Shown here piece by piece: positions 43,847-52,022 of a DNA stretch of 64,000 nucleotides; position 1 is the stretch's first letter, and the number at the start of each line of letters is the position of its first letter. The notes below the pieces were generated by a model that ran no database searches, was not told where the DNA came from, and saw only the letters and a list, made by a program, of their open reading frames with translations. Both the position numbers and the translations under genes were made by a program. This stretch comes from Pseudomonas putida (GTDB lineage: Bacteria; Pseudomonadota; Gammaproteobacteria; Pseudomonadales; Pseudomonadaceae). The DNA lies in NCBI RefSeq assembly GCF_028682455.1, contig NZ_JANHLD010000003.1, positions 1,054,001-1,118,000 on the forward strand, read 5' to 3'.

Positions 43847-44026
43847 GCGTCTGCAAGATCGAACGGCGGCAAGCCGCTGCCGGTCTACAGAGCAGCCCAA
43901 GGTATTCGAGGGTATTGGCACGGCGGTCGCGCTGGAATCAGTGCTGCGCGCTATTGTTTGCCGATACCTGCTCCACTCAAGGCTCGCCCGTGGGCAGGCC
44001 GCCCGGACCATAGGGGAAATGGCGTA

Positions 44027-45214
44027 ATGGCAACGGTAGACCGCTGGCTGCTGCCAGATGGCATCGAAGAAGTACTGCCACCTGAGGCGGCGCGCATCGA
44101 GATCGCGCGTCGTCAGGTGTTGGATCTGTTCCAGAGCTGGGGTTACGAGTTCGTCGTGACCCCGCATATCGAGTACCTGGAATCGCTGCTCACCGGTGCC
44201 GGCCAGGACCTGGATCTGCGCACCTTCAAGGTCATCGATCCGCAGTCGGGTCGGCTGATGGGCTTTCGAGCCGACATCACCCCGCAGGTCGCGCGTATCG
44301 ATGCGCACACCCTGCGCCGTGAAGGGCCGAGCCGTCTGTGCTACGCCGGCAGCGTACTGCATGCCTTGCCACGAGCGCTGTCGACCTCGCGCAGCCCGAT
44401 CCAGCTCGGTGCCGAGCTGTACGGCGACGCCAGCCCGGTCAGCGATGTCGAGGTAATCAGCCTGATGCTGGCCATGCTGCAATTGGCCGATGTGCCGGAT
44501 GTGCACATGGACCTGGGGCATGTCGGCATCTACCGTGGCCTGGCCCGTGCAGCCGGTTTGTCTGGCGCCGTCGAGCAGCAACTTTTCGATGCCCTGCAGC
44601 GCAAGGCCATCGATGAAGTGGTCGAGCTGACCGCCAACCTGCCAGCCGACCTCGCCGCCATGCTGCGCTCGTTGACCGAGCTGTGCGGCGGTCGCGAAGT
44701 CCTGGCCGAGGCGCGTGTACGTCTTGGTCGTGCGCCAGCAGCGGTCCTGGCTGCGCTGGACGACCTGATGGCCATCGCCGAGCGGCTGGCGGCGCGTTAT
44801 CCGGAGCTTCCACTGTATTTCGACCTGGGCGAACTGCGCGGCTACCACTACCACACCGGTGTGGTGTTTGCCGTGTTCGTGCCGGGCGTCGGTCAATCGA
44901 TCGCCCAGGGCGGTCGTTATGACGATATCGGAGCGGACTTTGGCCGGGCGCGCCCGGCCACGGGTTTCTCCACGGATTTGAAGACCCTGGTCACACTGGG
45001 GCGAGCCGAGGTGGTATTGCCGTCTGGCGGGATCTGGATGCCCGACAGCAGCGATAAGGCACTTTGGCAGTTGGTCTGCCAATTGCGCAGTGAAGGTCAG
45101 CGGGTGGTTCAGGCCTTGCCTGGGCAGCCACTGACTGCCGCCGTCGAGGCGGATTGCGATCGGCAATTGATTCAGCAAAACGGGCTTTGGCAGGTTCTGC
45201 CGCTGGCCATTTGA
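44027..45214 (+). CDS. hisZ: HisZ, ATP phosphoribosyltransferase regulatory subunit
   Basis: A 395-residue paralogue of the histidyl-tRNA synthetase catalytic core without the anticodon-binding domain; it activates short-form HisG in the first step of histidine synthesis. Motif 2-like text FRADITPQVARIDAHTL and later YHTGVVFAVFVPG and GGRYDDIGADFGRARPATGF. The ATG at 44027 is preceded by AGGGGA. It is 54 bases upstream of purA, the arrangement common in Pseudomonas. Confidence 0.95.
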   Translation: MATVDRWLLPDGIEEVLPPEAARIEIARRQVLDLFQSWGYEFVVTPHIEYLESLLTGAGQDLDLRTFKVIDPQSGRLMGFRADITPQVARIDAHTLRREGPSRLCYAGSVLHALPRALSTSRSPIQLGAELYGDASPVSDVEVISLMLAMLQLADVPDVHMDLGHVGIYRGLARAAGLSGAVEQQLFDALQRKAIDEVVELTANLPADLAAMLRSLTELCGGREVLAEARVRLGRAPAAVLAALDDLMAIAERLAARYPELPLYFDLGELRGYHYHTGVVFAVFVPGVGQSIAQGGRYDDIGADFGRARPATGFSTDLKTLVTLGRAEVVLPSGGIWMPDSSDKALWQLVCQLRSEGQRVVQALPGQPLTAAVEADCDRQLIQQNGLWQVLPLAI

Positions 45215-45268
45215 GTTTTCCCGCCGGTACGAGCCGGCGCCAAGTTTGCGCGAATGAGGACAAGTGTT

Positions 45269-46561
45269 ATGGGTAAGAATGTCGTAGTCCTGGGCACCCA
45301 ATGGGGTGATGAGGGCAAAGGCAAGATCGTTGATCTGCTGACCGAACATGCTGCCGCCGTAGTGCGCTACCAAGGTGGCCACAACGCGGGCCACACCCTG
45401 GTGATCGACGGTGAAAAGACCGTGCTGCACCTAATCCCTTCGGGCGTTCTGCGCGAAGGCGTGCAGTGCCTGATCGGCAACGGCGTGGTGGTTGCACCGG
45501 ACGCCCTGCTGCGTGAGATCAACAAGCTGGAAGAGAAGGGTGTACCGGTGCGCGAGCGCCTGCGTATCAGCCCGTCCTGCCCGCTGATCCTGTCCTACCA
45601 CGTGGCCCTGGACCAGGCTCGCGAAAAAGCCCGTGGCGAGCAGAAGATTGGTACCACCGGTCGCGGTATCGGCCCGGCCTACGAAGACAAAGTAGCGCGT
45701 CGTGGCCTGCGCATCGGTGACCTGTTCCACCGTGAGCGTTTCGCCGCCAAGCTCGGCGAGCTGCTGGACTACCACAACTTCGTGCTGGTCAACTACTACA
45801 AAGAGCCTGCAATCGACTTCCAGAAGACCCTGGACGAATGCATGGAGTACGCCGAGCTGCTCAAGCCGATGATGCTCGACGTCACCGCCGAACTGCACAA
45901 CCTGCGTCGCGCCGGCAAGGACATCATGTTCGAAGGTGCCCAGGGGTCGCTGCTGGACATCGACCACGGTACCTACCCGTACGTGACCAGTTCGAACACC
46001 ACCGCAGGCGGCATCGCCACCGGTTCTGGCGTTGGCCCTATGTACCTGGACTACATCCTGGGTATCACCAAGGCCTACACCACCCGCGTAGGTTCGGGCC
46101 CGTTCCCGACCGAGCTGTTCGATGACGTCGGTGCCTTCCTGGCCAAGCGTGGCCATGAGTTCGGAGCCACCACCGGCCGTGCTCGTCGTTGCGGCTGGTT
46201 CGACGCCGTCATCCTGCGTCGCGCTATCGACGTCAACAGCATCTCGGGCCTGTGCCTGACCAAGCTGGACGTGCTCGACGGCCTGGAAACCATCCGTATC
46301 TGCGTTGGCTACAAAAACGAGAACGGTGCCGTTATCGATGCCCCGACCGACGCCGACAGCTACATCGGCCTGGAGCCGGTGTACGAAGAAATGCCGGGCT
46401 GGACCGAGTCGACCCTGGGTGCCAAGACCCTGGAAGAGCTGCCGGCGAACGCCCGTGCCTACATCAAGCGCGTGGAAGAGCTGGTCGGTGCGCCGATCGA
46501 CATCATTTCCACCGGCCCGGATCGCAACGAGACCATCGTTCTGCGTCACCCGTTCGCCTGA
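45269..46561 (+). CDS. purA: PurA, adenylosuccinate synthetase
   Basis: A 430-residue GTP-dependent enzyme that converts IMP and aspartate to adenylosuccinate on the AMP branch of purine synthesis. N-terminal signature QWGDEGKGKIVDLLTE, followed by GGHNAGHTLV, TTGRGIGPAYEDK and GATTGRARRCGWFDAV. The ATG at 45269 with GAGGA upstream is the canonical start. A terminator follows. Confidence 0.98.
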   Translation: MGKNVVVLGTQWGDEGKGKIVDLLTEHAAAVVRYQGGHNAGHTLVIDGEKTVLHLIPSGVLREGVQCLIGNGVVVAPDALLREINKLEEKGVPVRERLRISPSCPLILSYHVALDQAREKARGEQKIGTTGRGIGPAYEDKVARRGLRIGDLFHRERFAAKLGELLDYHNFVLVNYYKEPAIDFQKTLDECMEYAELLKPMMLDVTAELHNLRRAGKDIMFEGAQGSLLDIDHGTYPYVTSSNTTAGGIATGSGVGPMYLDYILGITKAYTTRVGSGPFPTELFDDVGAFLAKRGHEFGATTGRARRCGWFDAVILRRAIDVNSISGLCLTKLDVLDGLETIRICVGYKNENGAVIDAPTDADSYIGLEPVYEEMPGWTESTLGAKTLEELPANARAYIKRVEELVGAPIDIISTGPDRNETIVLRHPFA

Positions 46562-46578
46562 TCTGCGATTGATGTGAA

Positions 46579-46607
46579 CACAAAGGCCCCTTCATAGGGG
46601 CCTTTGT
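46579..46607 (+). terminator. Terminator after purA
   Basis: Stem ACAAAGGCCCC / GGGGCCTTTGT with a short loop (TTCATA), followed by CGTTTCT. The stem is good, the T-run short. Confidence 0.75.
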
Positions 46608-46699
46608 CGTTTCTGGTTGCTGTTCGGCACAACCTTTGCTGTAAGAATCGCTCCAGGGTAGCCATCATTTTAATGGCCCCAGAAGTAGAGGGTTCTTTT

Positions 46700-48634
46700 G
46701 TGTCTGCCGTTCTCTCACTGTTACGAAGCCGCCTGTTGCGGCCTGTTTTTGTTGCCCTTGGTATCGCTCTTTTGGTGCAGGTGCTGGTCGCGGTCGCGCT
46801 GACACGGAGCACCGTCACCACGCTCGAGGCGGATCTGGGCAAGCGCCTGGGTGTCGACAGCCAGAAGTTGTCCGCCGAGCTCGAGCAGGCCGGGCAAGAG
46901 CTCAGCTCGGGGCTGGAAAGCCTCTCCGCCAGTACTCGCCAGCGATTGACCGCCGGGCTCTCGACTCGCCTGCAGGGCGAGCAGGCCCAGATGCGGGAAG
47001 CCCTGGAGAAAAATCTCAAGGACTCGGCCAACGACATGGCGCAATTGCTGGCCTCGGTCGCGCCGCGGGCGATGTGGGACAACGACGTGCCCACGTTGTC
47101 CGAGTTCTCCCGGCGTGCCCAGCGCAATCCCAACGTGCTGTTCGTGGTCTACGACGATGCCCAGGGCCAGCACCTGACCCGTTACCTGAACCGGCAGAAC
47201 CCGATCAACCAGGCGCTGCTGGAAAAGGGCCAGGGTGAGCGGGCGCTGGACAAGGTGCTCGATGCCGCGCGCAACGACCCGTCGGTGTACTTCATCGAGG
47301 CGCCGATCAGCCCCAATGGCGTGGAGATAGGCAAGGTACTGATGGGGGTTTCCACCGCTTCGGTGGATGCCGAGCTGGTTGCCCTCGACAAGCGTTTCTC
47401 GGCGCTGATCGCCAGTGGCGATCAGCTGGTAGGCGACAGCCTGGTTGGCGCCGCTGCCGACAGCAACAAGGCCTTGCGTGCCCGCCTGGAGGCAGCGCAG
47501 GCCAGTGCCGCAGGCATGCAGGCTGGTACCTCGCAGAGCGTCCGGGAGGCTGCGACGACCTTGCGTTGGAACATAGGCCTGGGCCTGGCCCTGGTCGGCC
47601 TTGGTGTGCTGCTGGTGGTGGCCGTGGTGCTGGGGCGTCGGGTGGTCAGCAAGCTGCGCCTGTTGATCGCGGCGCTGAACGATCTGGCGGCGGGTGAGGG
47701 TGACCTGACCAAGCGCGTGCCCATCGACAGCCGTGACGAGATTGGCGACATGGCAGCGGCGGTCAACCGGTTTGTCGACAAGCTTCAGCCGATCGTGCGT
47801 GAGGCTGGCGAGGTGGCGCAGCGTACCGGGATCGAGATCGGTGTCATGGCGCAGCGCAATGCCGGCGCTGACGCCGCTGCCGAGCTGCAGCGTGACGAAG
47901 TGGCCGCTAGCCTGCGTGATCTTTCGACCATGGCCGACGAGGCGCAGGCCGAGAGCCAGGCCATGCAATCGGCCTTGCAGCAGGTGGTGGATATTCGCCA
48001 GGCCACCGATGAAAACACGCGCACCTCGACGCAAGTGGCCAAGTTGATCGAGGACCTGGCCGGGCAGGTGGAGACCGGCTCGAAGGTGATCGAGCGCCTG
48101 GCCCAGCAGAGCGAGCAGATCGAGGTAGTGTTGACCGTGATTCACGGTATTGCAGAGCAAACCAACCTGCTGGCGCTCAACGCGGCCATCGAGGCGGCGC
48201 GAGCGGGTGAAACCGGGCGTGGCTTCGCCGTGGTCGCCGACGAGGTGCGGGCCCTGGCCAGCAAGACCCAGAGCTCGACGGGCGATATCCAGGCGCACAT
48301 CGGTGCATTGCAGCAGGGGGCGAAGGAGGCGGTCGCGGCGATTAGCCAGGCGGGGCGTCAAGCCAGTGAAGGTTTGCTGGTGTTGCGTGATAGCGCACGC
48401 TTGCAGCAGTCGGTTCAGGCGTCGGTGGAGCAGGTGCATGCGGCCATTGGCTTGGCGACGCGTGCGGCCGAGCAGCAGGCCCAGGGCGCCCAGGCGGTGC
48501 GTGGGCGCGTGCAAACCATCCATGCCCAGGCCGAGCGGGCGGCTGAAGTGGTCATGCAGACCACGGCCAGCAGCAAGGTGCTCGATAACCTGGCCGACCA
48601 GCTCAAGGCGAGCCTGGGGCAGTTCAGGGCCTGA
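46700..48634 (+). CDS. Methyl-accepting chemotaxis protein
   Basis: A 644-residue transmembrane chemoreceptor. Transmembrane 1 is near residues 14-34 (VFVALGIALLVQVLVAVALT), a periplasmic domain of about 250 residues has no recognised ligand motif, transmembrane 2 is IGLGLALVGLGVLLVVAVVL, HAMP follows, then the signalling coil with hairpin tip ETGRGFAVVADEVRALASKT. The start is the GTG at 46700 with GAGGG 7 bases upstream; an ATG at 46673 is an alternative. A weak sigma-28-like arrangement (TAAG, 15 bases, GCCATCAT) lies upstream near 46640-46670. The ligand is unknown. Confidence 0.92.
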   Translation: MSAVLSLLRSRLLRPVFVALGIALLVQVLVAVALTRSTVTTLEADLGKRLGVDSQKLSAELEQAGQELSSGLESLSASTRQRLTAGLSTRLQGEQAQMREALEKNLKDSANDMAQLLASVAPRAMWDNDVPTLSEFSRRAQRNPNVLFVVYDDAQGQHLTRYLNRQNPINQALLEKGQGERALDKVLDAARNDPSVYFIEAPISPNGVEIGKVLMGVSTASVDAELVALDKRFSALIASGDQLVGDSLVGAAADSNKALRARLEAAQASAAGMQAGTSQSVREAATTLRWNIGLGLALVGLGVLLVVAVVLGRRVVSKLRLLIAALNDLAAGEGDLTKRVPIDSRDEIGDMAAAVNRFVDKLQPIVREAGEVAQRTGIEIGVMAQRNAGADAAAELQRDEVAASLRDLSTMADEAQAESQAMQSALQQVVDIRQATDENTRTSTQVAKLIEDLAGQVETGSKVIERLAQQSEQIEVVLTVIHGIAEQTNLLALNAAIEAARAGETGRGFAVVADEVRALASKTQSSTGDIQAHIGALQQGAKEAVAAISQAGRQASEGLLVLRDSARLQQSVQASVEQVHAAIGLATRAAEQQAQGAQAVRGRVQTIHAQAERAAEVVMQTTASSKVLDNLADQLKASLGQFRA

Positions 48635-48682
48635 GTGCATGCGCAGGGCGAGCCCGCTCCTGCGCGCGTTGCCTCTGCAGCC

Positions 48683-50248
48683 TCAGGCGCGGTTCAAATA
48701 CATCCGCGTGGTCAGCAGGTACACCGGCAACCCCGACACCACAATCAACAGCGCCGCATAGGGCGCTGCGGCAGCGAATTCGACGTTGGCGGTGTGTGCC
48801 CAGACCTCGGTCGCCAGGGTGGTCATACCGGTCGGGCTGAGGAGCAGGGTCGCCGTCAGCTCCTTCATGGCATCGAGAAACACCAGGGCAAAGGCTGCCG
48901 CCAGGGCGGGGAAGATGATCGGCAGCGTCACCCGGCAAAATGCCTTGAACGGTGTCGCGCCCAGGGTACGAGCTGCTTCTTCGAGCTGCGGTGCGGCCTT
49001 GTTCAGCGCTGTGCGCACGGGGGCTTGAGCCAGCGGCAGAAACAGCAGGGCATACGCCAGCAGCAACAAACCGGTGGTCTGGTACAGCGCCGGCACGTAG
49101 TGCAGGGCGAAGTACACCAGTGTCAGGGCAATCACCAGGCCGGGCAGGGCGTGCAGCAGATACGGCAGGCGCTCGGCCCAGATCGCCAGTTGGCCCTTGT
49201 AGCGCACCACCAGAAAGCTCACCGGCAAGGCCAGCAACAGGCTTAGCCCCGCACCGCCCAGTGAAAGCGAAAGCGACGAGAACAGTGCGCGGCTGATGTC
49301 CGCTACCGGGAAGGCGGCCGACGACCCCACGCTCAGCCAGTAGCCAAGCATCCCCAGTGGAATACCGCTGCCCAGCAATGCGAGCGCCAGGCAGAACGCC
49401 TGGCCCAGGGGCATCCAGCCGCGCAGGCGAATTGGCGCTGCGCGCCGTGCCACGCCCTGGCCGATACGGATATGGCGGGCCTTGCCGCGCACGCGCAGTT
49501 CCAGCCAGAGCATCAACAGGCACATGAACAGCAGCACTGCCGACAGCATCGCCGCGTTGGCATTGCTGAACTCCAGTTCGAACTGTTGGTAGATCGCCGT
49601 GGTGAAGGTCTGCAGGCCCAGGATCGACAGGGCGCCGAACTCCACCAGCATGTGCAGCGCTATCAGCAGGCTGCCGCCGAGGATCGAGGGCCAGAGCAGC
49701 GGCAGGGTAATCCTGAAGAACACTCCCCAGCGGTTCTGCCCCAGTGTGCGTGCCGACTCCTCCAGGGAGGTATCGAGATTGCGCAGGGTGGCAGCCACCG
49801 GCAGGAACACCAGGGGGTACTTGGACAGGCTCATCACCAGGATCGCGCCGCCCAGGCCTTCGAAGCGCGGGCTCAGGGATACCCAGGTAAAGCCGCTGAC
49901 AAATGCCGGTACGGCGAATGGCAGGCAAAGGATCACGCCCCACAGGCGCCGCCCGGGCAAATCACTGCGCTCCAGTAGCCACGCCAGGGCCAGGCCGAGC
50001 ACGGCGCAGACCAGGGTGACGCCTACCATCAGCATCAGGGTATTGCGCATCAGGCCCCAGACGAAGGGGCGCCAGAGCAGGCGAAAGGCCTCATGCCAAC
50101 CGGCTTGCCAGGCCTTGAGGCCGACATACGCCAACGGCAACAGGCTCAGGCCCACCAGCAGCAGCACGGGCAGCACCACCCAGATCGACGGGCGCTTGCG
50201 CCGCGGTACATAGCGGCTGATCAGCGGTTCAGGCAGGGCGGCACTCAT
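48683..50248 (-). CDS. FbpB-type iron(III) ABC transporter permease
   Basis: A 521-residue inner-membrane permease with two fused transmembrane halves, each with a BPD permease loop: SARTLGQNRWGVFFRITLPL near residue 170 and AARTLGATPFKAFCRVTLPI near 430 (the EAA loops that contact the ATPase). About 12 helices. It pairs with the binding protein gene upstream, whose stop overlaps this ATG by 1 base (TGATG). No ATPase gene is adjacent, so an ATPase must be supplied from another locus. Predicted substrate: ferric iron in the periplasm. Confidence 0.92.
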   Translation of the reverse strand: MSAALPEPLISRYVPRRKRPSIWVVLPVLLLVGLSLLPLAYVGLKAWQAGWHEAFRLLWRPFVWGLMRNTLMLMVGVTLVCAVLGLALAWLLERSDLPGRRLWGVILCLPFAVPAFVSGFTWVSLSPRFEGLGGAILVMSLSKYPLVFLPVAATLRNLDTSLEESARTLGQNRWGVFFRITLPLLWPSILGGSLLIALHMLVEFGALSILGLQTFTTAIYQQFELEFSNANAAMLSAVLLFMCLLMLWLELRVRGKARHIRIGQGVARRAAPIRLRGWMPLGQAFCLALALLGSGIPLGMLGYWLSVGSSAAFPVADISRALFSSLSLSLGGAGLSLLLALPVSFLVVRYKGQLAIWAERLPYLLHALPGLVIALTLVYFALHYVPALYQTTGLLLLAYALLFLPLAQAPVRTALNKAAPQLEEAARTLGATPFKAFCRVTLPIIFPALAAAFALVFLDAMKELTATLLLSPTGMTTLATEVWAHTANVEFAAAAPYAALLIVVSGLPVYLLTTRMYLNRA

Positions 50249-51261
50249 CAGAGCAGGCCGACTTCGCGTTCAAGCTCCAGGGCTTCCTCGGCATTCCCCA
50301 GGTCAGCCGGGGTGATCTTCGGTGGACGCAGGTCCTCGAACGGCTTCAGGCCCTGGTCAGAGACCATTCCTTTGTGCAGCGGGTATTCGGCGGTGGTCTG
50401 GGTGATCACTCGCTGGCCTTCTTCGCTGGCCATCCAGGCGAGCAGGGCCTGGGCCTCTTTCGGGTGTTTGCTGGCCTTGACCGCCGCGGCGCTGGAAATG
50501 GTCACCAGGCCGCCGGCGTCACCATCGGCCAGGTAGTAGAGTTTCGAGTCGAGTTGGCCGCGCTCCTTTTTCAGGGCATACCAGTAATAGTTGTTCACCA
50601 GCACGGCAGCCACCTCACCGTTTTCCACGGCTTTGAGGGCAACCATGTTGTTGGTGTAGGTCTTGCCGAATGCCTTCAGGCCGGTCAGCCACTCCTCGGC
50701 AGCATCACGCCCGTGCAGCTTGAGAATGGCCACGGCCTGTTCCTGGAAGGCGCCGCTGGTGGGCACGAAGCCGACCTTGCCTTCCCACTCCGGATTGGCG
50801 AAGTCCATGACCGACGGCGGCAGGTCTTTCTCGTCAATGACCTTGGGGTTGAACGCCACCACTCGGGTGCGTGCGGTCACGCCCATCCAGGTGCCATTGG
50901 CGGCAACGTATTCCTTGGGCAGCACCTGCAAGGTGGAATCGTCGATCTTCGCCAGCAGGCCCAGTTCACCCAGGTTGTTCAGGGGGGGCGATTCTTCGGT
51001 GTAGATGACGTCGGCAGGCGAGCGGTCGCCCTCCTCGATGATCTGGCTGGCCAGCTGGTTGCTGCTACCCTTGCGGATATTGATGTGAATGCCGGTCTTG
51101 GCCTCGTAGGCCTTGGCGATGGCTTCGCCGATTTCCTTGTGCTGGCCGTTGTACAGGGTCAGTGACACCGGATCGGCTGCCAGGGCGGCGGGTGTGCCCA
51201 GCACCATGGCAAAAAAGGAGACGGCCAGGCCGCGCAACAGGGGGTTATTGCGGAACGTCAT
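50248..51261 (-). CDS. FbpA-type iron(III) substrate-binding protein
   Basis: A 337-residue periplasmic protein with signal peptide (LAVSFFAMVLGTPAALAAD, cleaved after ALA). The class-I ferric-binding fold shows YNGQHKEIGEAIAKAYEAKT, IYTEESPPLNNLGELGLLAK and the Tyr pair in AVLVNNYYWYALKKERGQ, which coordinates Fe(III) in FbpA proteins. The start at the ATG at 51261 follows GAGGAAG. A Fur box lies 36 bases upstream, consistent with iron-repressed transcription. It is co-transcribed with the permease. Confidence 0.94.
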   Translation of the reverse strand: MTFRNNPLLRGLAVSFFAMVLGTPAALAADPVSLTLYNGQHKEIGEAIAKAYEAKTGIHINIRKGSSNQLASQIIEEGDRSPADVIYTEESPPLNNLGELGLLAKIDDSTLQVLPKEYVAANGTWMGVTARTRVVAFNPKVIDEKDLPPSVMDFANPEWEGKVGFVPTSGAFQEQAVAILKLHGRDAAEEWLTGLKAFGKTYTNNMVALKAVENGEVAAVLVNNYYWYALKKERGQLDSKLYYLADGDAGGLVTISSAAAVKASKHPKEAQALLAWMASEEGQRVITQTTAEYPLHKGMVSDQGLKPFEDLRPPKITPADLGNAEEALELEREVGLL

Positions 51262-51296
51262 GCGGGTACTTCCTCGCTTGCGGCTACATATCTGGA

Positions 51297-51315
51297 AACA
51301 ATGATAATCGATATC
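51297..51315 (-). promoter_or_regulatory. Fur box upstream of the iron transporter
   Basis: The 19-base element AACAATGATAATCGATATC matches the consensus GATAATGATAATCATTATC at 15 of 19 positions. It lies 36 bases upstream of the iron-binding protein start, within the likely promoter. Confidence 0.75.
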
Positions 51316-51463
51316 GCTTCTCAAATGCCCGGGTGAAGGGAAATTCATGAGCTGCCTATCTGTTTGTAGGCGCGAGTTGCGCAGAGGCTGTGCAGGTTGG
51401 AGGTTGTCGCGGGGTAGTTCGCTCCCACAGAGTGTGGGATACAAGAGGGGTGCAGAAACGAAA

Positions 51464-51484
51464 AAACCCGCTTTCGCGGGTTTG
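51464..51484 (-). terminator. Terminator downstream of the tRNA-Leu genes
   Basis: Stem AAACCCG / CGGGTTT with loop CTTTCG, followed on the - strand by a run of T (the AAAAAA at 51461-51466 read in reverse). It ends the tRNA transcript. A degenerate REP-like single arm (TCGCGGGGTAGTTCGCTCCC) lies just beyond, near 51407-51426. Confidence 0.85.
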
Positions 51485-51494
51485 ATCTGAAATA

Positions 51495-51581
51495 TGGTGC
51501 CCAGAAGAAGACTCGAACTTCCACGACCGTAAGGTCACCAGCACCTGAAGCTGGCGTGTCTACCAATTTCACCATCTGGGC
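51495..51581 (-). tRNA. tRNA-Leu(CAG), copy 1
   Basis: An 87-base gene with encoded CCA. The acceptor stem GCCCAGA / TCTGGGC, D-loop AATTGGTAGAC, anticodon stem-loop CCAGC-TTCAGGT-GCTGG giving anticodon CAG, a long variable arm (GACCTTACGGTC), and T-arm GTTCGAGTC define a class II leucine tRNA reading CUG. It is identical to the copy 87 bases away at 51669. Confidence 0.97.
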
Positions 51582-51668
51582 AAAATGAAGCGGTGTAGCT
51601 TGTAACGAAATCAGTGTAGCGTGTTGCAATAAATCTCAGAAGCGCGGGGCAGTTCTAAGATTTGAAAT

Positions 51669-51755
51669 TGGTGCCCAGAAGAAGACTCGAACTTCCACGA
51701 CCGTAAGGTCACCAGCACCTGAAGCTGGCGTGTCTACCAATTTCACCATCTGGGC
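51669..51755 (-). tRNA. tRNA-Leu(CAG), copy 2
   Basis: Identical in all 87 bases to the neighbouring copy, same anticodon CAG and encoded CCA. It is transcribed first, from the promoter near 51833-51861, and the pair ends at the terminator near 51464. CUG is the dominant leucine codon in high-GC genomes, so duplication fits demand. Confidence 0.97.
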
Positions 51756-51832
51756 ATTTCGCTGAGGTCACATGATGCTTCACATCGCGTTGCATCTCAA
51801 CTATAACGACGCTGTCCGTCGTTGTGGTGCGC

Positions 51833-51861
51833 ACTATACGGATGCCTCTGAGAGCTGTAAA
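51833..51861 (-). promoter_or_regulatory. Sigma-70 promoter of the tRNA-Leu pair
   Basis: On the - strand, -35 TTTACA (51861-51856), a 17-base spacer, and -10 TATAGT (51838-51833) followed by the GC-rich discriminator GCGCACC, typical of stringently controlled stable-RNA promoters. It lies about 70 bases upstream of the first tRNA. The rest of 51756-52022 holds only this and the rnr leader. Confidence 0.75.
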
Positions 51862-52022
51862 GCCCCGTTCAGAAAAAATCTTAAAAAATTCAAGTCGTTG
51901 TTCCTTATGATGGTTTTGGCGCTATCGAGGGGGCTCTGACAGGGCTGTCCAAGCCTGAAATTTCCGGTTTCAATACGCCTATGCCAAACTAACCCTTATA
52001 TAGACAAGGTGAACCCCTCCTA

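Noticed and set aside
48641..48668. Hairpin GCGCAGG / CCTGCGC between the chemoreceptor and the permease
   Set aside because: Resembles a decayed REP arm but is too degenerate to call separately; may act as a convergent terminator without a T-run.
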